Positions 1 to 30,006 of a DNA stretch of 64,000 bases are shown here, piece after piece (the first letter of the stretch is position 1; each line of letters opens with the position of its first letter). The notes beneath the pieces are model-generated. The model saw only the letters and a list, made by a program, of their open reading frames with translations, had not been told where the DNA came from and did no database searches. The DNA comes from Allodiplogaster sudhausi. Taxonomy: Eukaryota; Nematoda; Chromadorea; Rhabditida; Diplogasteridae. The DNA is taken from the NCBI GenBank assembly GCA_945643635.1, contig CALZFC010000005.1:7512001-7576000 (forward strand), given 5' to 3'. A program made the position numbers and the translations under genes.

Positions 1-2
1 AA

Positions 3-13926
<13,924 letters not shown>

Positions 13927-14429
13927 GGAGGGAGACTGCGTAGCTGCCCCAAGCTATGCTCATTGTTACTGCGAAGATCCAGCCTGTCAGGGAGTGACAA
14001 GTCGCAGAACGAATAAGATGTCACTTTCTTTCTTCTCATTGTATATCTGTTCTTGTCATTGTTCTGGAATGGACTTGTCATTCCCACCATGCTCTGGGTT
14101 TTCTTCCAATACGCGGCTTGATTGTGGTAGCGGCGACTGTGTCATCTTCTCGCCTCTCTATTCTTATCCAACTCTTTTCCTATCACTAAATAATGCTAGC
14201 CATTTATTTCTTACGCGCGCTTTCCCCTTTTCACCTTTATTCGAAGACTGTGTGTAATTATTGTTGTTTGAGCTTTAGTCTTTGTATCGATTAATCTCTT
14301 TATCAGCGAATATTACGATAACATCTCAGCAAGCAAAGATGCAAACAGAATGAAGACAATGGAATTAAATACTCACTCTCTTGCAAATAAGAAAAATGTA
14401 AATAACGAAAAGGTGCTGAGGGCGAAAGT
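13927..14429. other. Convergent 3' intergenic region between copine gene and SF3A1
   Basis: Half a kilobase between two stop codons facing each other. It must hold both 3' UTRs. I see no gene and no convincing canonical AATAAA for either gene; an AATAA-type sequence occurs near 14188. Confidence 0.6.
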
Positions 14430-17400
14430 TCATTTCTTCTTGCCTCCACGTTCCTTCGGCAGAAGTTGGATGAGGCCTTGGTTGGCAACATTGTAGAATG
14501 CAAAGGTGTTTGCATCCTTCATGAAGATGCTCTGAAACATTCCAAAATCTCAAAAACCCCTCTCTTTCTTTTTAGAATGTCGGCCAAAAAAATTTATTTA
14601 TTTAAAAATTCCACAGCATCTGTAGCAACTACTGTAGGAATATCCTACTTACCTCGAAGGATAGCTTCTGCTTTCCATTTGGCATTCCATACTTATCCTG
14701 GATCATCGCCTTGAGACTTGACACCTGAAAAACAAAACGCAAGATGAGACTCGTTCATCTATGCCACTCCTCTGTCTCCATTTGTCAACTACTAACGTAA
14801 GGGAGGAAACAAACTTGTCCTGCCGATTCGACAGCAAATGCAACAATGTCACCATTCATGTTCCATTCTTGGACAGTTGGAAGTAGAACACGGACTTCAA
14901 TTTGAGCAGGCACCTCAACGCATTCAAAATTATGTCAATGAGCTGTAAAATCAACATTCTAAATATATATTATATACATATATAAATTTAATACTCTGAT
15001 AAAATTTGCATGATCCAACCTTGGACAGCCACTCAGACTCGGATAGCAGATCATCCTCCGTACGAGTCTTCTTTGCAGGAGGAGGGGCGATCTCGATCTG
15101 GGAGGGAATGGGAGGGGGAATCACCGAAGACATTGGCAGAGGCATGGCACGGGAGAGAGGAGTCGGAGGGGCACCCCCTGGCAGGGGAGGGAGATTCATG
15201 GCCCCGGATGGAGGGCCAGGGGGTCGGACTGAGGCAAGGGGAGCGGGAGCAGAAGAGGGGGCTCCAGCAACTGGGGTACGGGGAGGAATGGCAGAGGGAG
15301 GGGGAATGGAAGGAGGGGGAGCGGAGGGAAGTGGAGGAGCAGAAGAAGAGGTGGTGGAGGCAGCCGACTTTGGTGGAGGGACGATGGTCGGCAGAGAAGT
15401 AAGCGAGGGAGGAGGCTGGTCAGGCGGAGTGATCAGCGATGGTCCATCTCAATCAAACAGTTCAATCTCTATAAACTGAGAGATACCAACCACGCGTGTT
15501 GGAAGAGGAGCCAGGCTGAGCTGCGCGGGCCCCTTCTTCATCTCCGAAAGTCTGCCCAATCATTGTCTGCTGCGCGCCTTGCTCTCCCACACCGAAGATA
15601 TCAGTACGTCGCTTAGCGAAGCTCAATTATAATGACATTAGAAGTAGCCGCACAGCGAATTAGAAAAAATTCTAGCATTGTTCTAAAGGTTGGAACCTAC
15701 AACCTACCAGCATTTAAAAGTATTCAAAGGCAATAGTCGACAATGTTGTAACAATGACGATATTATAAATGTAAGAAGAAAAACCTTGCAAGATTCTTGC
15801 CGACTTCAGCTCCTGGAGCGAAGACAGGCTCTTCGTTGGTTCTCTCCATGAGTCCGCGTTCTCTCTCCTCCTTGTATTGAGAGTCCATCGTGTTGTAACT
15901 ACAATGAAGGAATCAATATAGGTTTCCTAATCATTCGAAAAGGTTTTAAGAAAACTGCAATCAAACCGAATATGTTCCTCGATCTTGTCGGAAGGGACCC
16001 ATTCCTGAGTGAGAGGAGAGACGAGCCACTTCTCTCCCTGCTTCTTGAGAGGCTGGTTCTTGCGAGGGTCGAAGTCCCTGACGATCACATTCTGCTTCGT
16101 GGGCGGCAGAGGGGCGGGCTGGTTCATTTCGTGGACGGCTCGCACGGGCTCTGGAGCAGCCTCAGCGAGTGGAGGGGGAGCCTCGACGGTCTCTTCTCCT
16201 TCGTCGTCTGACTCCTCCATGTCCATCTCAACTGGCTGTGCCCCCTCCTTGTGTTGCTCTTCTCTTTGCTCTTGCAAGATACGGGTTCCGACATCCTTCG
16301 GAGTGCACAGGCCAGGGAGATTGGCTGCAATAAACAGCCACTTGATTTCTCTCCAGTCATATGACTACAGCAATGACCACACCAATGTCTCCCGGCTGGA
16401 AGTCGACAGTCTGCACGACAACGAAGTCGTGCCAGTCAATGGAAGCATATGCCAGTCTCTCCTTCTCGGCCTCTGCTGCTTCTTTGTCCTTCAATCCCTT
16501 CTGATGCTTCTCCCAATCCACTCGATATCTGATGTCTTCCAGTAGCTTCTTATGATTCAATCTTTCCGCACGCAATTCATCGACAACTGTTTTCACCGGA
16601 ATCGCAACCTCAATCAGCAAACCCGTAATCACGGAAACATCTTATTTTTTTTTACAAATTGTGAAATAGTGTAACAAAACTGACCTTGGTGTACTGCTCG
16701 ACAAGCTTCGTGAAGTACGTGAAGTTGGAGTGTTGAGGCTTGAGAAAATCAAATTGGTAGTTTCGTATTTCGCGATTCATCAACTGTGTTAGGAAGGGCC
16801 TTCCATTGCGAGCGACAAAAAGTGCAGTCAACTTGATAAGATCCCTGATAAAAAAGTAGTTAGCCGCCTCTCTATATTACATATAAGAAGTCATAGGTCA
16901 TGAAATCTACAGGAGAAATCAGCAAAGCGAAAAAAAAGAAGCGAAATCAAACATGAAATTCATATTTGATGTAAGAGAATGCCACTGATAGTTGAACCAA
17001 TTAAAAGAAATGTTTCGAAAGCTGACAGGTCGAAAGCATTGATAGTTGTAGGGTCTGCAGAGAACTCGAAGGCAGACGGCGGCTTCGTTGGAATGAACTC
17101 CGCCTTCTTTACCGCTTCCTTCACTGCTTCCGGCAGCTGAGGGCGGAGCAGGGATGACTCGACGCTGCTCTTCCCTTCTTGCAACTCGCGGACCTGTCAC
17201 GCAACAAAGAAATTATACACAGTGTGAGTAACATCACAAGAAGAAATATAAAGTGAACCCTGACCTTATGTTGATAGTAAGCATTGTACGGATCTGTTGG
17301 GCTAAGGAAGTTGAAGCGAGGATTCCCAGACTCTCTCTCACGAATTCTGTTCTCAAAGTCAATGCCATTGCGGGCGACGAAGCCGGCAGTTTTGTCGACG

Positions 17401-17643
17401 ATTGCTTAAATAAAATGCAACCATACATACACGAAAAGGGCACCGTCACAAGCAACATCCACTAAGAATACGTGATTAAAGGACGATAAGATGCAATTGC
17501 AAAGGGTTAAACCAACTTCGGATCTCCGGCGGGGGATAAATGAGCCCGATAACTTGCCGCCCACTCAAGGATGGCTCATTGTTCATAGAATCTTCCTCTC
17601 TGCCTGAGACGCCTCCGGTTGACACGGCCGTTACGGGTGGCAT
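14430..17643 (-). CDS. sf3a1: Splicing factor 3A subunit 1 (SF3A1/PRP21 homologue)
   Basis: A U2 snRNP component needed for prespliceosome assembly, acting in the nucleus. The ATG is at 17643. The N-terminus contains VIGLIYPPPEIR, and exon 17400-17260 holds the first SURP module (IVDKTAGFVARNG, NPRFNFL..DPYNAYYQHKV). The second SURP region and its linker lie at about 17200-16690. Exon 16630-16360 holds the charged helix ending WHDFVVVQTVDFQPGD. Exon 16277-15960 has the acidic stretch and VIVRDFDP..LVSPLTQEWVP, the SF3A1 core motif. A Pro-rich region follows (15450-15080). A C-terminal ubiquitin-like domain is split over three exons (14950-14430) and ends ERGGKKK, exactly as in the family. All family landmarks are in order, so it looks intact. 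Alternating short exons and introns of 50-200 bases agree with the splice consensus on the minus strand. Confidence 0.95.
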
Positions 17644-17932
17644 GGCTACAATTTAACACTTAAAAATTATAACAAATACGAGAAAAATGCAACACCGATA
17701 TCTTCATACTATTTTTAAACATAAATAAACAGGTCTTTCGAATTCGACCTAGACCACAAGCTACAAATAAGTTGCTAAAATCTACAGTAATCAATCGACA
17801 ATTCTTGGCACTTTGCCAAGTTAAAGCAACTATACTACATACTACAAACAGTTGCGCACCAAAAAAATGCTACGGTTTCTTCCTGCTGTTTTTGATATTT
17901 TTTCATGGTATTTGATGATTATTATAGGTTAT
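17644..17932. promoter_or_regulatory. Short divergent intergenic region (bidirectional promoter candidate)
   Basis: Only 289 bases separate the ATG of SF3A1 (minus) from the likely ATG of the MYST acetyltransferase (plus). It is AT-rich, with runs of A and T and no clear TATA box. Part of the right side (17850-17932) could be 5' UTR or an intron with an acceptor near 17928. A shared promoter is inferred from geometry only. Confidence 0.4.
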
Positions 17933-21715
<3,783 letters not shown>

Positions 21716-21960
21716 AACTAATTAAATGATGTCGATTGTACTTGATGTAACAGACATATCCCTCTTTCTTTCTTTCTCCCACTCTTTTGCCCAGCCTTTA
21801 CTTAAATATTCTAAACATCTTGAAGTTTAATGGCTCTACCGTATGGGTTGTAGTGATGAGGCACGACAGCTTCTAGGCAGTTCAACATTTGTTACGGTTC
21901 TTTTTAATATTCCTGTCCTGTTTTTAATTGTTGTTTTATTTTCATTCCAGTTTTATTATT

Positions 21961-21966
21961 AATAAA
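21961..21966 (+). terminator. Poly(A) signal for MYST gene
   Basis: AATAAA about 245 bases after the stop, in an AT-rich 3' region; a second AATAAA-type motif follows near 22000. Confidence 0.5.
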
Positions 21967-22407
21967 TACCTCATCACATTTCATTTTCATGAAGCTGCAA
22001 ATAAATAATAAGTAAATGATTTTATGCGTCCAACTGTTGAAGATGTTTCTATGTCCAACGTTTCGGCCTACTTTAATTGTGTCGAATTGTTGTCAGTGCC
22101 GACCTTCACGTTCTAACTTCGATTCACTCGCGATCTTTTAATCCCTTCTTGTTTTCTGTACTCGGTCTACTACTCTTGCCGATCATTTTTCTACGCGATT
22201 AGATTAAATGAGGCAGCCTGCTTGCAGATTTTATGGATTGTTGGGCTTATGTAATTATTACTGGATATCTGATATGATAGCTTACAATTAGCATTAGTAG
22301 GGGATGGACAGTCAAAGCTCTTCTAGGAAGCAATGAACGACTGAAAGGCTCTCGCCTCGCGCTTCCTCATGCATGGGGAAATATGCTTTCCCCAAGCGTG
22401 CCTGGCA

Positions 22408-22411
22408 GCAG

Positions 22412-22449
<38 letters not shown>

Positions 22450-22460
22450 CTCTCCCTTTC

Positions 22461-22509
<49 letters not shown>
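22408..22509 (+). repeat. (CT)n microsatellite
   Basis: A CT run interrupted by a few T-rich units, about 275 bases upstream of the F-box protein ATG. Confidence 0.9.
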
Positions 22510-22510
<1 letters not shown>

Positions 22511-22783
22511 GTATTTCTCCCTATCCTCCTCCACAGCTCATCTCATAACAGCCCTCCGATCATTGGTTCGCTGCTTAGCAACATGGAACCCCTTGGTGTG
22601 TTCCTGTACAGTTCCTTGCTTGTGCCGTGCCCTATCGAATGAACACTAACTGTTACACTCGACTGCATTCGATCATTGCCTGTCATTAGTGTTTGCCTTT
22701 CTCTGTTCTCGCCATTGCATTCTCTCTGATATGTTGAGATTACAAGCGGTTGAACAGCTAGTGAATGTCAATCATGTTCAGGG

Positions 22784-25418
22784 ATGGAAGCGTCTGGCAG
22801 TGGAATTGCAGAGAAGGAAGATGAGCAGGAGGAGTGCTCTCTGCTTGGCCTGCCGAGTGAGCTCGTCGTGGCCATTCTCTGCCTGGTGCCATCTCAAGAT
22901 GTTCTCTGTCGCTTTGGCCGAGCTTCACGAGCTTGCCATCAAATCGTCGTCAATAACTTCCCATGGAAGCAGCGTCTTTTGGTGGGACAACCTTTTTTTT
23001 ATCGCGTGTTTTCCTATTATTTTATTTTCCTATTACTCTTCGTGCCACTTCCACCTTAAGAAAGTATATTCTTCGTTGAATGCATTTGTTTATTGAACAA
23101 ATATGGTTCTTTCGGTGCAGCTGAAGAAGATAAGACTTCATGAATCTGAGACCTCATCCACCCGCTTTAATGCAATGAAAGTTGCCGTCTCTGCTGACCT
23201 GGCAGAGAGACGTTTTCAGAAATTGCAACAGCACAGTGGGTCAGTGTGAGAGAGAGAGAACGAGAGAGGAGAGAGAGAACCAGAGAGGAGAGAGAGAACG
23301 AGAGAGGAGAGAGAGAACGAGAGAGGAGAGAGAGAGAGAGAGAACGAGAGAGGAGAGAGAGAACAGGAGATGTAAGAAGACTTCTTCAGCTTGACCCTGA
23401 ATGCGCACCAGGGCACAGTGAATGCGATGCGTCAGTTCCGCGGCCCTTCCGGAGAGCGTCGCTGTCTGACTGCGAGTCGAGATCGCCAGATCACTCTCTG
23501 GGACTTTGACCGACTCATCGCCGAGAAGGTTCAAACAGTTTATTCCTTTTCCACTTTGTGTTCTCTGCGTCTCTCTCTCTCTCTCTCTCACTGTCCTTCT
23601 CCTGTCTCCCTTCGCTCTCTCTTTCTCTACCTCTTGTGCCAAATAAGTTTCCTATCAGAGCGATGGCGTACCTACAAATGGCATTGGCACTCGACCTGAG
23701 TCACTGTCATTGATGAATATTAACGACGCCCACAACGTCCGTTTTTATCTTTCTTTAATCTTTAAAAATTTTTTTTAGCATAGTAGGTGTTGTTTTAGCA
23801 TTGTGGTGAAGACTATGATTGTTTTCTAATCTAGAAAATTTGTTTTCTACCATAACCCTTTAGCAGGGTTGGATCTGGCAAGTGACAACTCCGTCTTCCT
23901 CTTCTAATTTCTTCTCATGTGGCTGGGACTACACAGTGAAGCAATGGAAGCTCACTCCTGATTCCTGCGAGGTTTTGTCTTTCTGCGAAATTTAAGTTTA
24001 CGTCGTAACACATTTTTGCTTTCCGTTTCGTTATGTTCATCTTTATTCGCAGCATATGACTTGCTGTAGGAGTTGGGCCGAATAAATCTGGGAGCCGCAG
24101 TGGTTGGACTGGAGTGGCTGGACGGGGACGAAGAGGGAGGGCCTGGCCACCATCTCCTCGTCGCTTCTTCTTTCGCTCAGAGAGTCTGCATTCTCGATGT
24201 CCGCCAACGACCCGCTGACCACTTCCAGCTGGAAGTCGTGGCAGAACACAAGAAACATCGGAGTGCTGCCATTGGACTCTGTGTCAAGGTCCTCTCTTCC
24301 TTTTCTTTTCGCGATCCGTTCATTCTGTCTACCATTCTTCTCTCTACCGTTCTCCTTTCAGAATATTTAAATGGTTCCGTTGATACAAGCTTATGAAAAC
24401 TGAAGATATGAATGATTCTTTGTATCTCTTATCTTACGTATTGTTTTGGACAATGATACCAGTGATTGGATCCATCAGTTACTTATGATTATCTCCAGGG
24501 AAATTATGTGTATTCCTCTGGCGAGGATCGGCGGGTTATATTAGCTGATGTTCGCAAGCTTCGCGATTCCATCGCCGAGATTTCTCTACAGGAAAATTCT
24601 CAACAAAGTCAGATCATATTTTATACTGTTTTCGTCCACATTTGACTCATTCGCAATCTGGAGACGTTTGAAACTACTCAGATGTTATTGTTATTAATTA
24701 TTTAAAGTTTGTAAATGTAAAATAAATGTGCAGGTATCCTGGAGATGGGTACTGTAAAAGAGGCTCGGCTGCCCAGTGGATATGCACAGCCTCTCAGCGT
24801 TGCCGGCAGTTCTCTGGTGGCCGGTACTAACACAGGCCAAATTGTATTCCTCCACCCTGACAATCTCTCGGTTAGAAAACTACTGTTTCTAAAACATTGG
24901 CAAGTGAAACTCTTTGTTCTTATCCACATAATTGTATATATTGTTAATTTAAAGAAGAAGAAAGCGTTCTTTTGTAGTTTAACATAAATGGTAATGAGTG
25001 AGTGTGCCTTGCTTGCAGTTGTTTGGCTCGTACAGCGTTCGCGAGGTGCGCGGAGAGTCGGCTTTGCTGCGGCAGAATGCGCAGGACCCGGTGAGGGCGA
25101 TGGTCGCCACTCAAGGGGCAGTCATCTCTCTCTCCAAGTATGGATTCATGGATGTCAGTCAACACTTCTCCTTCGAGTCTTAGATTGCGGCACTGGATAA
25201 TGCATATGCAAATTCCGTAACTTATTTTGTTGTATAAATGATTACGACTAATATTGAAGGCCTTCTCATACGGCACGACCCCATCTCCCCTGATGCCGCC
25301 CATCAACTTTGGTGGAGAGCCCACCCGACTCGACTATTCACATGGGGATATTGCTGTGGCTCTCGGGGATGGCAGAGTCATCCTCTGGCCCACCGACACT
25401 GCTCAGGTCTTGAACTGA
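22784..25418 (+). CDS. F-box and WD40-repeat protein (FBXW9-like)
   Basis: Likely a substrate adaptor of an SCF ubiquitin ligase. The first exon (22784-22980) carries an acidic N-terminus and an F-box: LLGLPSELVVAILCLVP, then a Leu/Arg/Phe-rich helix. Exon 23121-23239 continues the helical linker. WD40 blades follow. Exon 23375-23528 has HQGTVNAM..CLTASRDRQITLWDF. Exon 23875-23970 has WIWQV..FSCGWDYTVKQWKL. Exon 24071-24290 has VGLEWLDG..HHLLVASSFAQRVCILDVR. Exon 24500-24591 has GNYVYSSGEDRRVILADVRKL. Exons 24735-24869, 25019-25150 and 25258-25418 complete the propeller and end at the TGA at 25416. The exon around 23659 is doubtful. FBXW9 is my closest match, from the WIW motif and domain order, but subfamily assignment is tentative. 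The exons flank a minisatellite and CT tracts. Confidence 0.8.
23248..23368 (+). repeat. Minisatellite of about 20-bp purine units
   Basis: About five tandem copies of a unit close to GAGAGAGGAGAGAGAGAACG, starting within ten bases of the 5' splice site of an F-box/WD40 gene intron. Unlike the simple GA runs elsewhere it has a longer register with a fixed AACG or AACC marker. Confidence 0.85.
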
Positions 25419-26838
25419 ACTCTCTCCTTCTCTCTCTGTCTCTCTCTCTCTCTCCAATTTACCGGCTTATCACTTTCCGGGTACTATATCTCTCTCTCTC
25501 GTTATAATTTTTCCCCTCTCTCCTTCCATCATTGCGTTGTGTTTAGTTTTGTAAATAGATTTTTTTACATATGTCGTGTAGATATATTCTATACTATATA
25601 CCCGCTTCTAGCACATGGGGTAGGATTTCTAAATTTCCAGATATTTTACAAATTATTTCTTTTTCGTTCAGCATTAAGAATTCGATGAATCTCAGTTGAA
25701 TACCACTTTCAGCTTTACTTACTCTTTCGGCATTTCTCTTTATATGCAAAATTGCGCTAAGTAATCTGAAATCAGGATTTGCATATAATAAATGCATTTG
25801 ACAATAAAACTGATTCGCAAAAGTGTTACCGGTAGGGAAACATGGAGATGTCTATTGGCACATTTTAGAAAGTCTAGGAGCAGTTTGCTGCAAACGAACT
25901 CAAATATTAAAATTAGTTGCGAATAAGGAATGCGGGAAATGCAATCTAGCGGATGAGAGACTGGGGAGGGATAAGAGGAGAGGGAAATAGTAGAAACTGT
26001 CTTAACCATATCTCACCACATGGGTCTAACTGAACCATAGTTTCTAAAGGACATTCCATATAGGTAAGTGAGAGAGAACGGGGAGAGATAAATAAATATG
26101 GCAGTTAAATAGCAGCATGGAATCCCGCTCTCTGTGTAATTCGAGCAAGCTAAAATTACAAAGAGAGCGCGACTTAACAAAGTTCGCATTCTGCTCGTAT
26201 CTCTTATTCTCCTTCTCCTTCCTGTCTATGCATCTCTTTCGATCTCCCACCAGCCAGTGAGATATTGGGAAGGGAATGCAGTCGGCAAGCTGAGATAGAG
26301 AAAGCAAACAATAATGGTTTGTGACTCCAGGAGTGTTGAGCCACTGCCACGCTGCAAACTGACATAACCGAGTATGGCAAAGGAGAAGAGAGAGAGAGAC
26401 GGAGAGAGAAAGAGAGAGAGAGAGGGAGACAGAGAGAGGAGAGTTGATCTGAACAATGCATGTGAAAGCGCAAAGGGGCAAACTAATATGTAGAAGGGCA
26501 ATGACAGAGAGACAATATTCGGCAAGTGTGTGCGTTTTAAAAGAAGATTGATCTGGAAGAGTTGTGAGAAATGAAGACTATGGGAGACCACAAGAAAGAG
26601 CTTGAAAGGCCAGCATTTTATGAGGCTTTTACAATTATTTGGATGATGAAAGCAAAGAATGGTAGAGAATGGAAAGAGAGAGAAAGCTGTGACCGGGCAA
26701 AGAAAAGGCCGCTGAGAAGGCATCGGAGTCATGGAAAGAAGAGACAAGGCAGTCATGGAAGTCCACTAGCGCTCTTCTAAAGTAGCGAGAAGAGGGGCAG
26801 AGAAGCAGACAGAGAGAGGGAGAGAGAGAGAGAGCGAG
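25419..26838. other. Intergenic region downstream of F-box gene, with CT and GA arrays
   Basis: Convergent 3' region of the F-box/WD40 gene and the secreted-protein gene. It holds CT arrays (25424-25504), GA arrays (26383-26443 and 26812-26835) and AT-rich DNA with an AATAAA near 25803. No gene seen. Confidence 0.6.
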
Positions 26839-27073
26839 CTATGAGTTGTACTGGCCACGCCAGTCACACGCCGTGTCGCAGGCAACGATTCCATCCAGGT
26901 GGAGAGAACCGATCGGAGCCGCCGCTGCCTTCCCATTCTTACGCACTCGGCGACTGCGATGACGGAGCTGCTGCTTCGACGGGCCATATCTGAAGAGTCT
27001 CTCTCTCTGTCTCTCTCTGTCTCTGTCTGTCTCTCTCTGTTTCTGTCTGCCTCTCTCTCTCCCTGTCTGTCTG

Positions 27074-27121
<48 letters not shown>

Positions 27122-27733
27122 CTCTCACTCTGTGTCTCTATCTGTCTGTCTGCCTCTCTCTCTCCCTGTCTGTCTGTCTTTCTTTCTCTTTCTCTCTCTG
27201 GCTCAAACGCACTGTCTCTCGCGTCGTTCGAGAGTGAAGTAGAATGCATAAGTCCGATCCTGTCGATACCAGGGTCGGAGAGATCGGCAGCCTTCGGTCT
27301 CCTTGGCGAAGACGTGCTTGTTCATGACACAGAAGCCGCCTTCCCCCAGAAGGCACTCGTACGCGCGTAGTCTTAACAAGTAGAACTATTTTGTCATCAT
27401 CATTACTCTATTAATTCCACTTAATCATCCCAGTCAATCTGACTAAATGTTTATCATTGGCCAGACACTCTGATGCATCATCGTCCAATCATGCGCTTTT
27501 TGCTTCTCCCCGAGAGATCGCCTGCTTTGATTTCTCCAGATCAGCTATCGAAGAGGTTCTCGATATCCCTTCCGTGCTCGCTTCTCTCAACTGTTCAACG
27601 CGTCTCTCTATCTACATATCAGTGCAGGAAATCTCGGCTGCCCGGCAATGCTCAAGAGAAGCCGAGGGATAGAAAGGGGAGGAGACGGAAAGAACCAGAC
27701 AGATCGAGGGAGCGAGAGAAGGAGAGAGAGAGC

Positions 27734-27770
<37 letters not shown>

Positions 27771-27774
27771 GGAA

Positions 27775-27820
<46 letters not shown>

Positions 27821-28547
27821 AAGAGACTCTAAATCGAGACCGTAGCCTTTCATCTGATCTGCAGAATATAGTCGTCGTTTCATTCGTTTTCATCATTGCA
27901 AGCTTTCATTGCACTCTTCCCTTGTCCGATTGTAAAGATTCCGTTTGTCAGAACTCCAGTGAACACTCCTTTCAATCGAACACAATTAGCTTAACAATAG
28001 CTGATTGCTATGATTGAATGAAGTACGGAGATTGAAGAATGAGAGGACGGGAAAGAAAGATAAAAACAAGGAACAGAAAACGCCTAGCCTGTGAATTCTC
28101 TCCGGGATTGCTCTTCATCTTACTCTCTTGAAAAATCTAACGTACGAAAAAAGAAAAGTGGCGCATAAAAATAACACGAGCGGCATCGCGTGAGGGATGA
28201 TTGAAATAATGGTGGAGAGAAGGGGAGAGAAGAAGAGAGAGAGAAAGGTGGATAGAGAGGGAGAGAAAGAAAGACAGAGAGAGAATAAAGATAGAGGAAG
28301 GAATGGAAAAAGTGTATAAGACTGAAGTAATAGATGCGTGAGAGGGAATACTCATGCACAAAGTTATCAAATTTTTGGAGAAAAGATTCGATTCAGAAAA
28401 TTCTGTGTTTTGCCCAAACTGCAAAATGGAATTGTAAATTACGAAATGGCCAACATAAAGAATTATGTAGAGCGAAAATGATGAGGGAGAAGAGCGAGAG
28501 AGTGTATGAGTGAGAGAGAGAGAGGTAGAAATAAGGAGAAGGAATAT

Positions 28548-28584
<37 letters not shown>

Positions 28585-29964
28585 GAGAGAGAGAGGGAGA
28601 GAGAGAAATAGAAAGAGAATGGGAGAGCGAGAAGGAGGCAGAGAGAGCAAATGAAGAATGTGAGAAACATAAAGGGTGGAAGAGACTGACAGAGACAAAG
28701 GGGGAAATAGACGAAGAAGTCGAGGTAGTGAGGAAAAGTCCATCCAATCGGGCTGATCAGACGTAAGAAGTCAAACAGATTTGTGGTTGGACGCTATGCA
28801 AACTTGGTTATCACACGCATTCCTACTCACACTTTCAACCACTTCTTTCCATTCCTCTCTCTCTCACTTTGTCTCTCTTGCTGTCCCTCTGCTCAAAATT
28901 AGAACACTTTTAGTTGTCTTTGCACCACCTTGAATTCCTTCTCTCTCTATCTCTCTTTCTTCTCAATCTTATCCTCTATCTTCTCACTCCTCCTCTTTCT
29001 CTTATCCTCTGTCTTCTCTCTCTCGTTATCTCTCTCTCTCTCTCTCTCCTCTCCTTCTTATCCTCTGACTTCTCACTACTTCTCCGACATCTCTCCAGTC
29101 AACACTCGCACATGCTTTGTCAACAGTTCTGTACACAGAGTGAATCAGATGTCGATATCGAAATGAACTCGGAATTCTATTAATATTCTCTCTCCGAATG
29201 CTGGAAGATTAGATTGCGGAACTCTTCTAGCATTCAGGGTAAGAATAATAGAAGAAGAAAATGACAATTCTTTTTTTGGAATTGGCGCATTCTTTGTTAT
29301 CAGTTGAGAATTGTTGGCAATTCAGCACTTTTCTTCTTCCTCTCTTGGCAGGCCGGGAAAGGTTTCGGCCACACAAGCTGATAAGAAAAGACCCAGAGGC
29401 TTTCGCAACACCCCGAAAGACTGCGAAAAGCTGCCAGGAGAGCCATATCATAAATACTCAACTTCTCTTTCTTTCTCTGTCTGGAAATCTCCCGCTATCG
29501 TGATCTCTTGCTACTGTCTCTCTCATTCTATTACAGCTACAACGCTAATCACAATCATTCTTATCAAAATGGACTTTGTTTACACCCTCCATCAAGAAAA
29601 TTCATGGTGTTTTGTCTCGTGAAGTCGTTTAATTTGCTGGTAAGAACTGAAGAGGAGCGGGAGGGCTTGAGCGTGGGAAGAAACGAAAACACTTCATTCC
29701 CTGGCTAAATGTTCTCGGAAAGTGACAACGATGAATAAGAGAACTGATTCAGAAATACGAAAGAGGAGAACCATGGATTCAGTGCGTCCTTTTTATGCAA
29801 AAGAAGAACAAGATGAGGCAGCAGAGAAATGTGGCAAGTGGATCGGAATTGCAATGAGAACGCGAATCAGCACCGATTTAGAGAAACAGACATGAGAGAG
29901 AGGGAGAGAGAAAGATGGAGAGAGAGAGAGGGAGAGAGAGAGGGAGAGAATGATGGATACAGAA

Positions 29965-30006
<42 letters not shown>

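Larger units (their letters stand above)
21716..22783. other. Intergenic: MYST 3' UTR and F-box gene upstream region
   Basis: AT-rich sequence followed by a pyrimidine array at 22408-22509, in the presumed promoter or 5' UTR of the next gene. No exon could be supported; the Ser/Leu open frames here are only translations of the CT array. Confidence 0.6.
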
